Assembly (NCBI GenBank): GCA_049642465.1
Contig: JBAROV010000177.1
Span: 1-49,840, forward strand
DNA from: CAWDPQ01 sp049642465
GTDB lineage: Bacteria > Acidobacteriota > Vicinamibacteria > Vicinamibacterales > 2-12-FULL-66-21
Length of the DNA: 49,840 bases
Direction: 5' to 3'
Below, piece after piece: positions 7,827-16,431 of this stretch. The position numbers and the translations under genes were made by a program. Position 1 is the stretch's first letter. Every line of letters starts with the position of its first letter. The notes beneath the pieces were generated by a model, which was given only the letters and a program-made list of their open reading frames with translations, did no database searches and had not been told where the DNA came from.

Positions 7827-9761
7827 TCAGCGATAGAAAGGCCTCTCCGACTGAGGCCGCGGCCCATACACAGGCGGTTTCTGTCCTTCCTCGAGAGCAC
7901 CAAGGTCAGGGGCTTTCCCGGAGAATCCATCATTGACGTTCGGAATCGGCACTCCCGCGTCAACCGCCCTGCTCCCCGGCTTCAGCGAAAAATCCAGTCT
8001 CGTCGCATCGTAGGGCGTGCCGGGTTTCGAAGAGTCTGGCGGGATCGGTGGACGCAGATCCTTGAAGATGTCGTAGTCCACCTCGATGCCATGCTCTTCC
8101 TGTCCCGTTGCGGCTCTGAACTCGGCGAGCGTCCTGAATCGTTGCGCGTCGTTCTGAGGGCGGTCGTAGTCCACGAGCATGCCGGCTCTCGGCCCCACCC
8201 AGGTGAACTGGTTCTCGACACCGCGGTTCGGACGGTACCCGTCGTAGTCGTACGAGGAGTACGCCGTGGGTCCACCGAGGACAGATATTCCGACTGGCGC
8301 GTCAGTGCCGAGAAACAGGTTGTTTCGAAAGTGGGCGTTTGACACGCGTTGGGCCGTGCGGTTCTCCGCGATAAACGTGTTGTGGTAGATCACGACCCCT
8401 GCCGGGTTCGGGAATTTCAACGCCACGGGAGTGTTGTAGACGATGTTGCGGATGAAGTACGCGGGGCCACCGAAGATCGGCTGCGCACTGAGGCCGGTGT
8501 GCGCCGCGTTGACGCCACGGTTGCGCAGGACCCGGATGTTGTGCACTCCACCGTCGGCCTCGATGAAGTCATCGCCCGTGAGGTGAATGTCGTTGTTGTA
8601 AATGTCGATCGCGACAGCCTTCAGTTCCTGTTCGCTCTCCGGCACGCCGTGGGTGCAGACGCTGATGCCGTCGTGGAAGAACGCGACAGCGTTGTGTGCG
8701 ATGACGTGTCCGGCGCCGTAGACCTTGACAGCGTAGTAACTGTTGATGGGATGCGCGCCGTAGATGCCGGGATTCGCCCAGCCGAGCATGCGATGCCGAT
8801 CGTCGCGGCCGAGGAAGACGTTGTCGGCGATGTAGTAGTCGCGTGAGCCCGCAAACTGTGTCGTAACACCAACTCCGACGTTTTCGATGCGGCAGTTCCG
8901 AACGGTGAGGCCCTTGGAGCCGGCCACGTCCTTGACGCCAGCCCAGAACGCGACTTCCGTGTTTCGAATCGTGAGCCCTTCGAAGATGTGGTAATCAGCC
9001 GCCATGACGTCGAACAGACGAAAGGCGCCATCGCCGTCGAAGATCACTTCGCCGTCACCTGCCGCTCGAATCACGATCGGCCGTTCGGCCATGCCCTTTG
9101 CGGTCAGGAGATACGCGCCGTCGAACGTCGTGCTCAGCGGATCGCCATAGTTGTGGCGGTCGCCTTTGTACAGGCCGGCGTGGACCAGAATGATGTCCCC
9201 GGCGCTGACCTTCTTCTGGTAAACCACGTTCCAGTCGCCGGTCCCGGCCCCGGCGTAGGCGGCCATCAATCCTGTGAACGCCGGTTCTTCCTTCGGTCCC
9301 CGCCAGGTCAGCGGGTAAACGTGGAGGACGCGGCCACCCGATGCCGCCTTGGGTTCCCTCCGCGTCCGAACACGCCTCGTCTGCACCCGCTGCCCCGTCA
9401 CGCCGTCCGGATCGCTCATCGTCAGCCGGACTTCATATTCGGTGTCCGGATCGAGGTCGATGATGCTGCCCGCGAATCGATGCGGCACGGTGTAGGGCGC
9501 CCGAAAGATCTGCTCCCCGCCCACGCGAAGAAGCGGCATGGCCCGTTTCCAGGTTCCCTCCCCCGTGCGCCGGTACTCGACGGCAACCGATGCGTTGCGA
9601 TTCCCGTCGCCGCTGATCTCCCATTCGAAGCCCAGGCAGATGAGCGTGGGCGGTTCCACAATGAACTGTTCAGCCGTCACGGCGTTTGGCGCCTGAAGGC
9701 TGCGAGGCTCCCAGGCGAGAATCAGCGTCATCAACGTGAAAGCGGCAATCGGCAGGCTCAT
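7827..9761 (-). CDS. Exported right-handed parallel beta-helix protein
   Basis: A 644-residue protein with an N-terminal signal (residues 1-24) and a strong GGAGGAG ribosome site before the ATG at 9761. Residues about 35-135 look like a fibronectin-III-type domain (VAVEYRRTGEGTWKRA, LDPDTEYEVRLTMSDPDG). Residues about 190-560 form a parallel beta-helix, with successive turns such as DYHIFEGLTIRNTEVAFW, GLTVRNCRIENVGVG and DIYNNDIHLTGDDF. The fold is shared by pectate lyases, polysaccharide epimerases and related enzymes. No catalytic calcium site could be assigned with confidence. The C-terminal AVDAGVPIPNVNDGFSG is typical of large beta-helix proteins of environmental bacteria. It is divergent from the PIG-L gene and convergent with apbE, with a 14-bp gap. 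Confidence 0.85.
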   Translation of the reverse strand: MSLPIAAFTLMTLILAWEPRSLQAPNAVTAEQFIVEPPTLICLGFEWEISGDGNRNASVAVEYRRTGEGTWKRAMPLLRVGGEQIFRAPYTVPHRFAGSIIDLDPDTEYEVRLTMSDPDGVTGQRVQTRRVRTRREPKAASGGRVLHVYPLTWRGPKEEPAFTGLMAAYAGAGTGDWNVVYQKKVSAGDIILVHAGLYKGDRHNYGDPLSTTFDGAYLLTAKGMAERPIVIRAAGDGEVIFDGDGAFRLFDVMAADYHIFEGLTIRNTEVAFWAGVKDVAGSKGLTVRNCRIENVGVGVTTQFAGSRDYYIADNVFLGRDDRHRMLGWANPGIYGAHPINSYYAVKVYGAGHVIAHNAVAFFHDGISVCTHGVPESEQELKAVAIDIYNNDIHLTGDDFIEADGGVHNIRVLRNRGVNAAHTGLSAQPIFGGPAYFIRNIVYNTPVALKFPNPAGVVIYHNTFIAENRTAQRVSNAHFRNNLFLGTDAPVGISVLGGPTAYSSYDYDGYRPNRGVENQFTWVGPRAGMLVDYDRPQNDAQRFRTLAEFRAATGQEEHGIEVDYDIFKDLRPPIPPDSSKPGTPYDATRLDFSLKPGSRAVDAGVPIPNVNDGFSGKAPDLGALEEGQKPPVYGPRPQSERPFYR

Positions 9762-9783
9762 GGCGCTCCTCCGGCGACGATCC

Positions 9784-9789
9784 TATAAT
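9784..9789 (+). promoter_or_regulatory. Possible -10 box (TATAAT) for the PIG-L gene
   Basis: A perfect TATAAT lies 24 bp before the ATG at 9814, in the 52-bp gap between divergent genes. No convincing -35 hexamer is seen at 16-18 bp spacing, so the promoter call rests on the -10 only. Confidence 0.4.
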
Positions 9790-9813
9790 CCTCGACGCCT
9801 CGTCTCGACCGAT

Positions 9814-10590
9814 ATGTCCACGAAATCCGCCCGGCGAACGTTTCTTGGGCACGCCCTCGGGCTGCCGGCGGTCTTCCTTGGCCGAGCCGTTCCTGCGCGC
9901 GCCGGTACGCCTGCGCTCCAGATCAAGCCAGGATCGCTCAGCGTCGTGTGCGTCGGCGGGCACCCGGACGATCCCGAGTCGGGTTGCGGCGGAACGTTGG
10001 CCAAGTACGCCGAACAGGGGCATCGAGTCACCGTGATTTATCTGACGCGTGGCGAGCGCGGCATCTCCGGCAAATCAGACAACGAAGCGGCCGCGATTCG
10101 CACGGCTGAAGCGGAAGCCGCGTGCAAGGCAATCGGGGCGGCCGCGGTTTTTGCGGGCCAGATTGACGGCTCGACGGAGTTGACCCGGTCCCGCGTCGAG
10201 GAAATGGGAAAGCTCATCGACCAGGCGTCGCCTGACGTGGTGTTCACGCACTGGCCGATCGACACGCATTTCGATCACGAGGTCGCCAGCCTCCTGACGA
10301 TCCGGGCGTATGTCGGACGCCAGCGCCGCTTCCCGATATTCTTCTTCGAGGTAAACGCCGGCAGTCAGACGATGGGGTTTACGCCCACGCACTACGTGGA
10401 CGTCACCGCCGTTCGCGAGAAGAAGAAGGCCGCGCTCTTCGCGCACAAGAGTCAACGCGGCGACGAGATCTATCGTCAGTATCACGAAGTGATGGAGAAC
10501 TTCCGCGGTCGCGAGGCGCGCGTGACGGCTGCGGAAGCCTTCGTCCAGCTGCCATCGTCCCGAGGGTGGGACAAACTGCCCGGGACCTGA
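9814..10590 (+). CDS. PIG-L family deacetylase, Tat-like signal
   Basis: A 258-residue protein. The ATG at 9814 is preferred over the upstream in-frame ATG at 9736 because a signal follows (S-A-R7-R8-T-F-L, GHALGLPAVFL, cleavage near ARA). The PIG-L/LmbE zinc motif is H50-P-D52-D53-P-E, and the distal metal histidines are in HWPIDTHFDHE near residue 148. These enzymes remove N-acetyl groups from amino sugars such as GlcNAc conjugates. The end KAALFAHKSQRGDEIYRQYHEVME is the usual helix of the family. It sits 6 bp before the glycosidase-like gene, so the two probably form an operon acting on an amino-sugar-containing glycan; the substrate is inferred. Confidence 0.9.
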   Translation: MSTKSARRTFLGHALGLPAVFLGRAVPARAGTPALQIKPGSLSVVCVGGHPDDPESGCGGTLAKYAEQGHRVTVIYLTRGERGISGKSDNEAAAIRTAEAEAACKAIGAAAVFAGQIDGSTELTRSRVEEMGKLIDQASPDVVFTHWPIDTHFDHEVASLLTIRAYVGRQRRFPIFFFEVNAGSQTMGFTPTHYVDVTAVREKKKAALFAHKSQRGDEIYRQYHEVMENFRGREARVTAAEAFVQLPSSRGWDKLPGT

Positions 10591-10596
10591 AACTCA

Positions 10597-11883
10597 ATGC
10601 CAAGGGTCATTCGTCCACTCGCCATTCTGTTGGTCTTTTTCGGCGCAGTCCGCGCGGCCGGGGCGGAAGTGCTGGTGCGATGGGATCAGTCACAGGTTCC
10701 GTCGCAGGAAAGCCTCGGCATTTCGACGCTGGTCGTGCCGGCAAAGAACGCCGCCGCCATCAAGAGCGCGAGGGAGCAGGGCTATCGCCTGTTCGTGCAG
10801 ATCGACGCCGCTGAGGTGATGAGTTTTGTGCCGCCCGCGGGTTCGGGAATCGGTGTGCTCGTCTCGGGGAAACCATCGCCTGCGCAATTGAAACAACTGC
10901 GCCAGCGACTCGGGTCAACCCGCCTCGTCGTTCCGCTGGACGAGCGCGGGAAGTGGCCGCACATCCGATCCAACTGGGTGACGAAGAACAACGGGGTTTT
11001 GCAGGTCACCGGACGTTCCGCGCAGCCCTGGATCGAAAACAATGCCGCTTTGCTCCGGCTTGCGCGTCCCGAGGATGGCCACGCGATGCAGATCTTCAGC
11101 TACACGTGGCAGCCGGTTACGCTCTCCGACGTCGATGAGGGGCCGTCGCTCGACGATTACCTCGTTGCCATTGCAGAAAGTGGAAGCTTCGGCGGAGACC
11201 TTCTCTTGCCGCTGCACGAGCGATTCGAACGAAATCTGTTGCTGGGACAACCGCAAGCGCGCAGCGACTGGATGGAAATCCGGCGTTACATCGAGTTCTA
11301 CTCCTGGAATCTGCCGGATCGCTATCAACCAATGGTCAACGTCGGCGTCGTCACCTCGGAGCCAACGTTGTGGTTTGAAGTGATGAACCTCCTGGCTCGG
11401 CACAACCTGCCATTTCACCTGATTCCTCCGAAGTCTCTCGCCAGCCGGCCGCTAAAAGGCATCGACCTCCTGATCGTGCTCGATGAACCTTTGCAGGCGC
11501 AGAACGACGCGCTTGCAGCGTTTGAGCATAGTGGTGGGCAGGTGATCAAAATGTTGAAGGGAGTTGCTGATCCGAACGCATTTGCGCTCGACGTGCGGCA
11601 GAAACTCGGACGCCAACATCGCGTCGTGGACATCTGGAACGGCATCACGGTGCTGGTGGCCCCATTTCAGGAGCCAAACGGCGAAAACATGCTGTTGACG
11701 ACGGTGAACTATGCGCATCAGGAGTTGCCGGTGCAACTCAGAGTGAAAGGTACCTTTTCACAAGTGCGGTATGAGTCGCCCGAGGAGCCGGTGGCGCTGA
11801 TTCCGGGTCAGCAGCGCGATGGATTTACGGAGTTCGTGCTGCCATCGCTTCGGGTGGGTGGGAGAGTGTTCCTGGGACGCTGA
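10597..11883 (+). CDS. Exported glycosidase-like protein of unknown function
   Basis: A 428-residue protein with a Sec signal (residues 1-23, LAILLVFFGAVRAAGA). The architecture resembles beta-galactosidase-type proteins: a TIM-barrel-like N-terminal part (about 25-240), then a segment like a glutamine-amidotransferase/trimerisation domain (VGVVTSEPTLWFEVMNLL, then KGIDLLIVLDEPLQAQ near 290) and a C-terminal beta-sandwich (GENMLLTTVNYAHQELPVQL onward). No catalytic acid pair can be named with certainty. It follows the PIG-L gene by 6 bp. The assignment to glycoside hydrolases rests on domain layout only, and the protein may be inactive or a binding protein. Confidence 0.6.
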   Translation: MPRVIRPLAILLVFFGAVRAAGAEVLVRWDQSQVPSQESLGISTLVVPAKNAAAIKSAREQGYRLFVQIDAAEVMSFVPPAGSGIGVLVSGKPSPAQLKQLRQRLGSTRLVVPLDERGKWPHIRSNWVTKNNGVLQVTGRSAQPWIENNAALLRLARPEDGHAMQIFSYTWQPVTLSDVDEGPSLDDYLVAIAESGSFGGDLLLPLHERFERNLLLGQPQARSDWMEIRRYIEFYSWNLPDRYQPMVNVGVVTSEPTLWFEVMNLLARHNLPFHLIPPKSLASRPLKGIDLLIVLDEPLQAQNDALAAFEHSGGQVIKMLKGVADPNAFALDVRQKLGRQHRVVDIWNGITVLVAPFQEPNGENMLLTTVNYAHQELPVQLRVKGTFSQVRYESPEEPVALIPGQQRDGFTEFVLPSLRVGGRVFLGR

Positions 11884-11920
11884 GAAAAGGGAAAAGGGAG
11901 AAGGGAAAAGGGAGAAAGGC
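11884..11920. repeat. GAAAAGG heptamer array, five copies
   Basis: Five head-to-tail heptamers (GAAAAGG, GAAAAGG, GAGAAGG, GAAAAGG, GAGAAAG) fill the gap between the stop at 11881-11883 and the ATG at 11925. The last units double as a Shine-Dalgarno sequence. The word family is the same as at 1-21. Confidence 0.8.
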
Positions 11921-11924
11921 ATTT

Positions 11925-12830
11925 ATGACAGACATTTCGCGACGGGAGTTTTTGAGGGTCGCTGGAACGGGGGCCGCGACGGGGGTGCTCCTCACCAGCG
12001 GCGCGCGGCTTTACGCGAATCCGCTTGGCCTCCCAATCGGCAGTCAGACCTACCCGCACCGCGCCATGATCAAGGAAGGCAATTTCGCCGGCCTCTTGAA
12101 AATATTCCACGAAATCGGCGTGGAGCGGGTCGAACTGTGCTCACCGCTTGGATACGGCGAGTTCGCGAGCCTCTCGGACGGCAAGCAGGTGAAGGCCATC
12201 CTGTCGGACCACGGTTTGAAGTGTGAAAGCGCGCATTTCAGCATGCGCGAGCTGCGTACGTCGCAGGACAAGAGCATCGAATGGGCGAAAGACGTTGGGA
12301 TCACACAGATGATCACGGCCACGCTCGGCGGCGGCAACACCCCGACGATGGACGATGTGAAGAAGGCGGCGGACGAATACAACCAGATTGCCGCAGTGGC
12401 CGCGAAGGCCGGTATTCAACAGGGTCTCCACAATGAAGGCTTCGAGATGTCGGAAGTCGACGGCCGGCGCACCTATGACCTCCTCTTCGATCTGCTCGAT
12501 CCCAAGCTGGTGAAGTTCCAGTTCCAGATGTCGACGATCAGCCGCGGCTTCGTGGCGCACGAGTACTTCACCAAGTACCCGGGCCGCTTCATTTCGATGC
12601 ACGTGCAGGACGTCGATCTCAACGCCACGCCACCGCAGCCTCCCTCCGGCCAGCCGGCGCGTGGTGGCGGACGCGGCCGGGGCATGCAGACGTCGGCCGG
12701 CAAGGGGAGTATCGACTGGGTCAAGACGTTTCGGGCCGCGAAGACGGCCGGCGTGAAGAACTACTTCGTCGAACAGAATATGGAGCTGACGAAGGAGAGC
12801 GTCGCGTTCCTCCAGAAGCTCGAAGTCTGA
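11925..12830 (+). CDS. Sugar phosphate isomerase/epimerase-like TIM barrel, Tat-exported
   Basis: A 301-residue protein with a clear Tat signal (S-R6-R7-E-F-L-R, then AGTGAATGVLL). The remainder is a xylose-isomerase-like AP-endonuclease-2 barrel: GVERVELCSP near residue 66 carries the first metal glutamate, GLHNEGFEMSEVDGRR near 168 the second region, FISMHVQDVD near 224 the histidine, and NYFVEQNM near 283 the last glutamate. The position that is usually Asp in the middle strand reads Gln (KFQFQMST), so metal binding may differ. A low-complexity insert rich in G, R and P (about 236-258) precedes the last strands. Paralogues with this export signal are frequent in Acidobacteria; the substrate is probably a sugar or polyol but is not known. 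Confidence 0.85.
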   Translation: MTDISRREFLRVAGTGAATGVLLTSGARLYANPLGLPIGSQTYPHRAMIKEGNFAGLLKIFHEIGVERVELCSPLGYGEFASLSDGKQVKAILSDHGLKCESAHFSMRELRTSQDKSIEWAKDVGITQMITATLGGGNTPTMDDVKKAADEYNQIAAVAAKAGIQQGLHNEGFEMSEVDGRRTYDLLFDLLDPKLVKFQFQMSTISRGFVAHEYFTKYPGRFISMHVQDVDLNATPPQPPSGQPARGGGRGRGMQTSAGKGSIDWVKTFRAAKTAGVKNYFVEQNMELTKESVAFLQKLEV

Positions 12831-12880
12831 GCCAAGACTCCCCTGGGGAATTGAAGTCCGCTTGACTCCGTGCGCGCCGG

Positions 12881-12904
12881 TGAGAGATTGTTACGGATCT
12901 CTCA
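12881..12904. promoter_or_regulatory. 8-bp inverted repeat in the leader of a TonB receptor gene
   Basis: TGAGAGAT (12881-12888) and ATCTCTCA (12897-12904) are perfect reverse complements around an 8-nt spacer. They lie 22 bp upstream of the ATG at 12926 and directly before the CGGAGG ribosome site. The element could be a regulator-binding site or a leader hairpin. A TTGACT (12862-12867) upstream is a possible -35 box without a clear -10. Confidence 0.45.
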
Positions 12905-12925
12905 CGCAAGCTCACGGAGGCACGA

Positions 12926-15900
12926 ATGAGAACCCCCCGGGTGTATTTCACGAGCGGGCTGATCCTGCTCGTCGTCGGACTCTTTCTCTCTCCCGTCACG
13001 GCGTTCGCGCAGACCGGCGCGGCGTCGTTGACCGGCATCGTCACCGATCAGAGCGGCGCGACCGTTCCCGGTGCCACGGTCACTGCCACCAACCAGGCCA
13101 CCAATGTGGCCTATACCGCCATTTCGAACGAAGCGGGCAACTATACGATCACGTCGCTTCCCGTCGGCACCTACGTCGTTAAAGCAGAGCTGGCCAGCTT
13201 CAAGACCGCGGCGACGAAGCCGATCCAGGCCGAGGCGATGCAAGTGGTCCGTATCGACTTCAAGCTGGAGCTTGGATCCCTCGAGGAAATGGTAGAGGTC
13301 AGTGGCGAGTCCCCCGTGCTGCAGACGGAAAATGCGACGGTGGGCGAAGTCATTTCCGGAACCACGCTGCAGGCGCTGCCTCTCAACGGCCGTAATAGCG
13401 GGCAGCTCTCGCTTCTGTTAGCTGGTGTCGTGACGCCCAACCCGGGCTCGTTTACTGGCGCGCGGAATACCGGCGGCGGCGGACGGCCGTACGTGAATGG
13501 CAACCGCGAGCAGACCAACAACTACACGATCGACGGCGTTGATATGAACGAGTCGATCGACAACCTCGTCGCCTATCAGCCGAGCCCTGACGCGATCGCG
13601 GAAATCAGCGTCGAGACGAACAACTATTCGGCCGACACGGGCAACGTGGCGGGGGCCGTCATCAGCAACGTGATCAAGTCGGGCACTAATCTGTTTCGAG
13701 GAAACGTGTTTGAGTTCTATCGCGACAGCGCGATGGACGCGAACGCGTGGTCGAACAACCGGGCAAACGCACCCAAGCCGGAGCGCCGGCAGGACATCTT
13801 CGGCGGCACCCTGGGTGGACCGCTCGTCCGGAACAAGGTGTTCTTCTTCGGAAACTACCAGGGCACACGGTTCGAGGCACCCGGACCCCAAACCGCCTCG
13901 GTGGCCCCGGAATCGTGGCGGCGCGGCGACTTGTCCGGGATCACGACGCCGGTTCGTGATCCATCGACGGGACAGCCGTTTCCGGGCAATCAGATTCCCG
14001 AGGGGCGCATCAGCCCGATCGCGCGCGCGATTCTCAGTAACACCGCGCTCTACCCGCTCCCGAACCGCGCCCCGAGCAGCGGCCTGGTCAGCAACAACTA
14101 TGTCGGCCAGACGCTCAACGCCATCCGGGCCCACCAGGCGGACGTGCGGATTGATTGGAGCGCTTCCAACGACGACAAGATCTTCGGACGCTTCTCAATC
14201 GCCGAGTACGACAACACCACCGACCTGCGCGCGTTTCCGTTGCTCCTCGGCAGCACTCAGGATGCGCCGTTCCGCAATCTGGCGTTCAACTGGAACCGCA
14301 TCTTCAAGTCCTCGATCGTCAACGAACTCCTCGTCGGCTACAACCAGATTGGCATCGTGAACCACACGCTGGACTGGGCCGGAATCGGTAACGGCAACGC
14401 GACGTTCGGGATCGCCGGCGGACAGCCGATTCCCGGGCTCAGCTCGATCGGGTTGGGTAGTGGCTTGACCTCGCTCGGTGCGGGCGCCAGCGACTCGGAC
14501 ACACTCGACAAGCACTACCAGATCAACGAGAAGCTGACGTGGCTGACGGGCCGCCACTCGATGAAGTTCGGCGGGCAGCTGATTCACTACGTGCAGCGCC
14601 GTTTTTACGCGGGCAATAACGGGCTGCTCGGCCTGTTCGGCTACGGCGGTGCCTTCACTGGAGTCCCATTTGCGGACTTCCTGCTCGATCAGGTCTCCAG
14701 CAAGGGCCGTGGCAGCCAGTCGGAGGCGTGGACGCACCTGCACAACCGCGCTGCCCTGTTCTTCCAGGACGACTTCAAGCTCACACCGGACCTGACGCTC
14801 AACCTCGGGATGCGGTGGGCCTACACGCAGCCGATCGTCGAGAAGGACGACCGCCAGTCGAACTTCGACCTGAGAACCGGTGCGCAGATCTTCCCCGACG
14901 ACAGCAGCCGCGAGGGGCGCGCGCTGTACAACGCGTACATGAAGGGGTTCGAGCCGCGCCTTGGCTTCGCGTGGCGTCCCGACGATCACTGGGTGGTCCG
15001 CGGCGCTTACGGGATCTCCCAGTACATGGAAGGCACCGGCGCCAACCTCCGCCTGCCGCTCAATCCACCCTTCTTCTTCGAATCAGCGGTCCAGTACGAC
15101 GCGACGACGGGGGCCGGCACGTTGGCCACCGGGTTCGCGGAGCTCCGGCCGCTCGATCAGCCTTCGGGCCAGGTGCGCGCGTGGGATCCGAACCTGCGGC
15201 CGCAGTTAACGCAGCAGTGGAACATCTTCGCGGAGTACCTCCTCACGCCGTCGATGTCGGCGAACGTGGGCTACGTCGGCCACAACGCCGACCATCTGGT
15301 GACGCCGGTCGAAGGAAACCAGCCGCTCCCAGGCGTCGGCGACTGGTCGACGTGGGCGCCGCTCAACACCCGCCGGCCCCTGTACGCGACGGCGCCGCTC
15401 CTCACCAACATCTCGACGACCGCCGCGCGCGGCCGAAGCGATTACCACGGGCTGCAGGCAAGCGTGCGGCAGAGGAACGTTTCGGGCTTCGAGTACCTCG
15501 CTTCGTACACGCTGTCTGAAACCAAGACGAACAACCTCGGCTACTACGGTTCCGGCGGTGTCGCGGCGGAAGGCGCGTACTGGATGAACACGTACGAGCC
15601 CGAGTGGAACTACGGGCCCGCGTTCTTCGACGCACGACACAACTTCGTCTTCTCGGCCAACTACGAGCTGCCGTTCGGCCGCGGCCGGACGTATGGAACC
15701 GATTCGTCCGCTCTGGTTGACGCGTTTCTCGGCGGCTGGAGGCTCAGCGGCATCTTCCAGGCGCGCTCGGGATTCCCAATCACGGTCGTCGATGGGAGCG
15801 CGCCGTCCCTGCAAGGCGTCCGCGGCAACGAGCGGCCGAACTGCGTGGGCGATCCCGTGCCGAGCGACCAGAACATCGATCACTGGCTCGACATCAACGC

Positions 15901-16174
15901 CTTCCAGCGCGTGCCGCGGGGCACGTGGGGCAATTGCGGCATCGGCGTCGCGCGTGCGCCACGATATGTCAACGTCGACGCCGCCCTCGCGAAGCAATTC
16001 CGGACTGGCGGCGAGCGGTACTTCGAGTTCCGCGTCGAGGCCTTCAACCTCACGAACACGCCGAGTTTCGGACCCCCGGCGCGTGACATCAACTCGCCGA
16101 ACACGTTCGGAACGATCACGAGTACGGTGAGTTCGGCGCGGCAGGTGGAGCTGGTGCTGAAGTTTTTCTTCTGA
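12926..16174 (+). CDS. Oar-like TonB-dependent receptor (1)
   Basis: A 1082-residue outer-membrane protein with a Sec signal (LILLVVGLFLSPVTAFAQ). Residues about 32-115 are a carboxypeptidase-regulatory-like (beta-sandwich) domain (LTGIVTDQSGATVPGATV). A plug follows with the ALPLNGRNSGQLSLL motif near residue 155, then a beta-barrel that ends in alternating residues and terminal Phe (VELVLKFFF), the outer-membrane insertion signal. No TonB box could be recognised. The family imports large or bulky substrates in Bacteroidota and Acidobacteriota. The ribosome site ACGGAGG (12914-12920) fixes the start. Neighbouring genes are the Tat isomerase upstream and an amidohydrolase downstream, which may process the imported compound (inference). 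Confidence 0.92.
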   Translation: MRTPRVYFTSGLILLVVGLFLSPVTAFAQTGAASLTGIVTDQSGATVPGATVTATNQATNVAYTAISNEAGNYTITSLPVGTYVVKAELASFKTAATKPIQAEAMQVVRIDFKLELGSLEEMVEVSGESPVLQTENATVGEVISGTTLQALPLNGRNSGQLSLLLAGVVTPNPGSFTGARNTGGGGRPYVNGNREQTNNYTIDGVDMNESIDNLVAYQPSPDAIAEISVETNNYSADTGNVAGAVISNVIKSGTNLFRGNVFEFYRDSAMDANAWSNNRANAPKPERRQDIFGGTLGGPLVRNKVFFFGNYQGTRFEAPGPQTASVAPESWRRGDLSGITTPVRDPSTGQPFPGNQIPEGRISPIARAILSNTALYPLPNRAPSSGLVSNNYVGQTLNAIRAHQADVRIDWSASNDDKIFGRFSIAEYDNTTDLRAFPLLLGSTQDAPFRNLAFNWNRIFKSSIVNELLVGYNQIGIVNHTLDWAGIGNGNATFGIAGGQPIPGLSSIGLGSGLTSLGAGASDSDTLDKHYQINEKLTWLTGRHSMKFGGQLIHYVQRRFYAGNNGLLGLFGYGGAFTGVPFADFLLDQVSSKGRGSQSEAWTHLHNRAALFFQDDFKLTPDLTLNLGMRWAYTQPIVEKDDRQSNFDLRTGAQIFPDDSSREGRALYNAYMKGFEPRLGFAWRPDDHWVVRGAYGISQYMEGTGANLRLPLNPPFFFESAVQYDATTGAGTLATGFAELRPLDQPSGQVRAWDPNLRPQLTQQWNIFAEYLLTPSMSANVGYVGHNADHLVTPVEGNQPLPGVGDWSTWAPLNTRRPLYATAPLLTNISTTAARGRSDYHGLQASVRQRNVSGFEYLASYTLSETKTNNLGYYGSGGVAAEGAYWMNTYEPEWNYGPAFFDARHNFVFSANYELPFGRGRTYGTDSSALVDAFLGGWRLSGIFQARSGFPITVVDGSAPSLQGVRGNERPNCVGDPVPSDQNIDHWLDINAFQRVPRGTWGNCGIGVARAPRYVNVDAALAKQFRTGGERYFEFRVEAFNLTNTPSFGPPARDINSPNTFGTITSTVSSARQVELVLKFFF

Positions 16175-16177
16175 GTA

Positions 16178-16425
16178 GAAAGGGTTCAGAAGTGGTTCAG
16201 AATGGGTTCCGATAGGGTTCAGAAAGGGTTCAGAAAGGGTTCAAGGGTTCAGGAGGGGTTCAAGGGTTCAGAGACGGTTCACTGAACCCCGGAACCAAGC
16301 CTGAACCTCCGGAACTCTTGAACCCCTGGAACCCTTGAACCTTGAACCTTTGAACCCTTTTCTGAACCCTTGAACCACTCCTGAACCCTATCGGAACCAC
16401 TTCTGAACCTTTTTCTGAACCTTTT
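16178..16425. repeat. GGTTCA/TGAACC giant inverted repeat (locus 1)
   Basis: The whole gap between the TonB receptor and the amidohydrolase consists of about 10 copies of GGTTC(A) on the left (16184-16280) and about 14 copies of GAACC on the right (16283-16425). The arms pair over long stretches. For example, 16205-16222 (GGTTCCGATAGGGTTCAG) is the exact reverse complement of 16381-16398. Unit spacing is 7-12 bp. The RNA could form a hairpin of roughly 100 bp, directly upstream of the ATG at 16432. Confidence 0.9.
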
Positions 16426-16431
16426 CAAACC

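Noticed and set aside
16178..16425. Rho-independent terminator
   Set aside because: The stem is far longer than a terminator stem, consists of many repeat units and lacks a following T tract. It is better described as an inverted repeat array.
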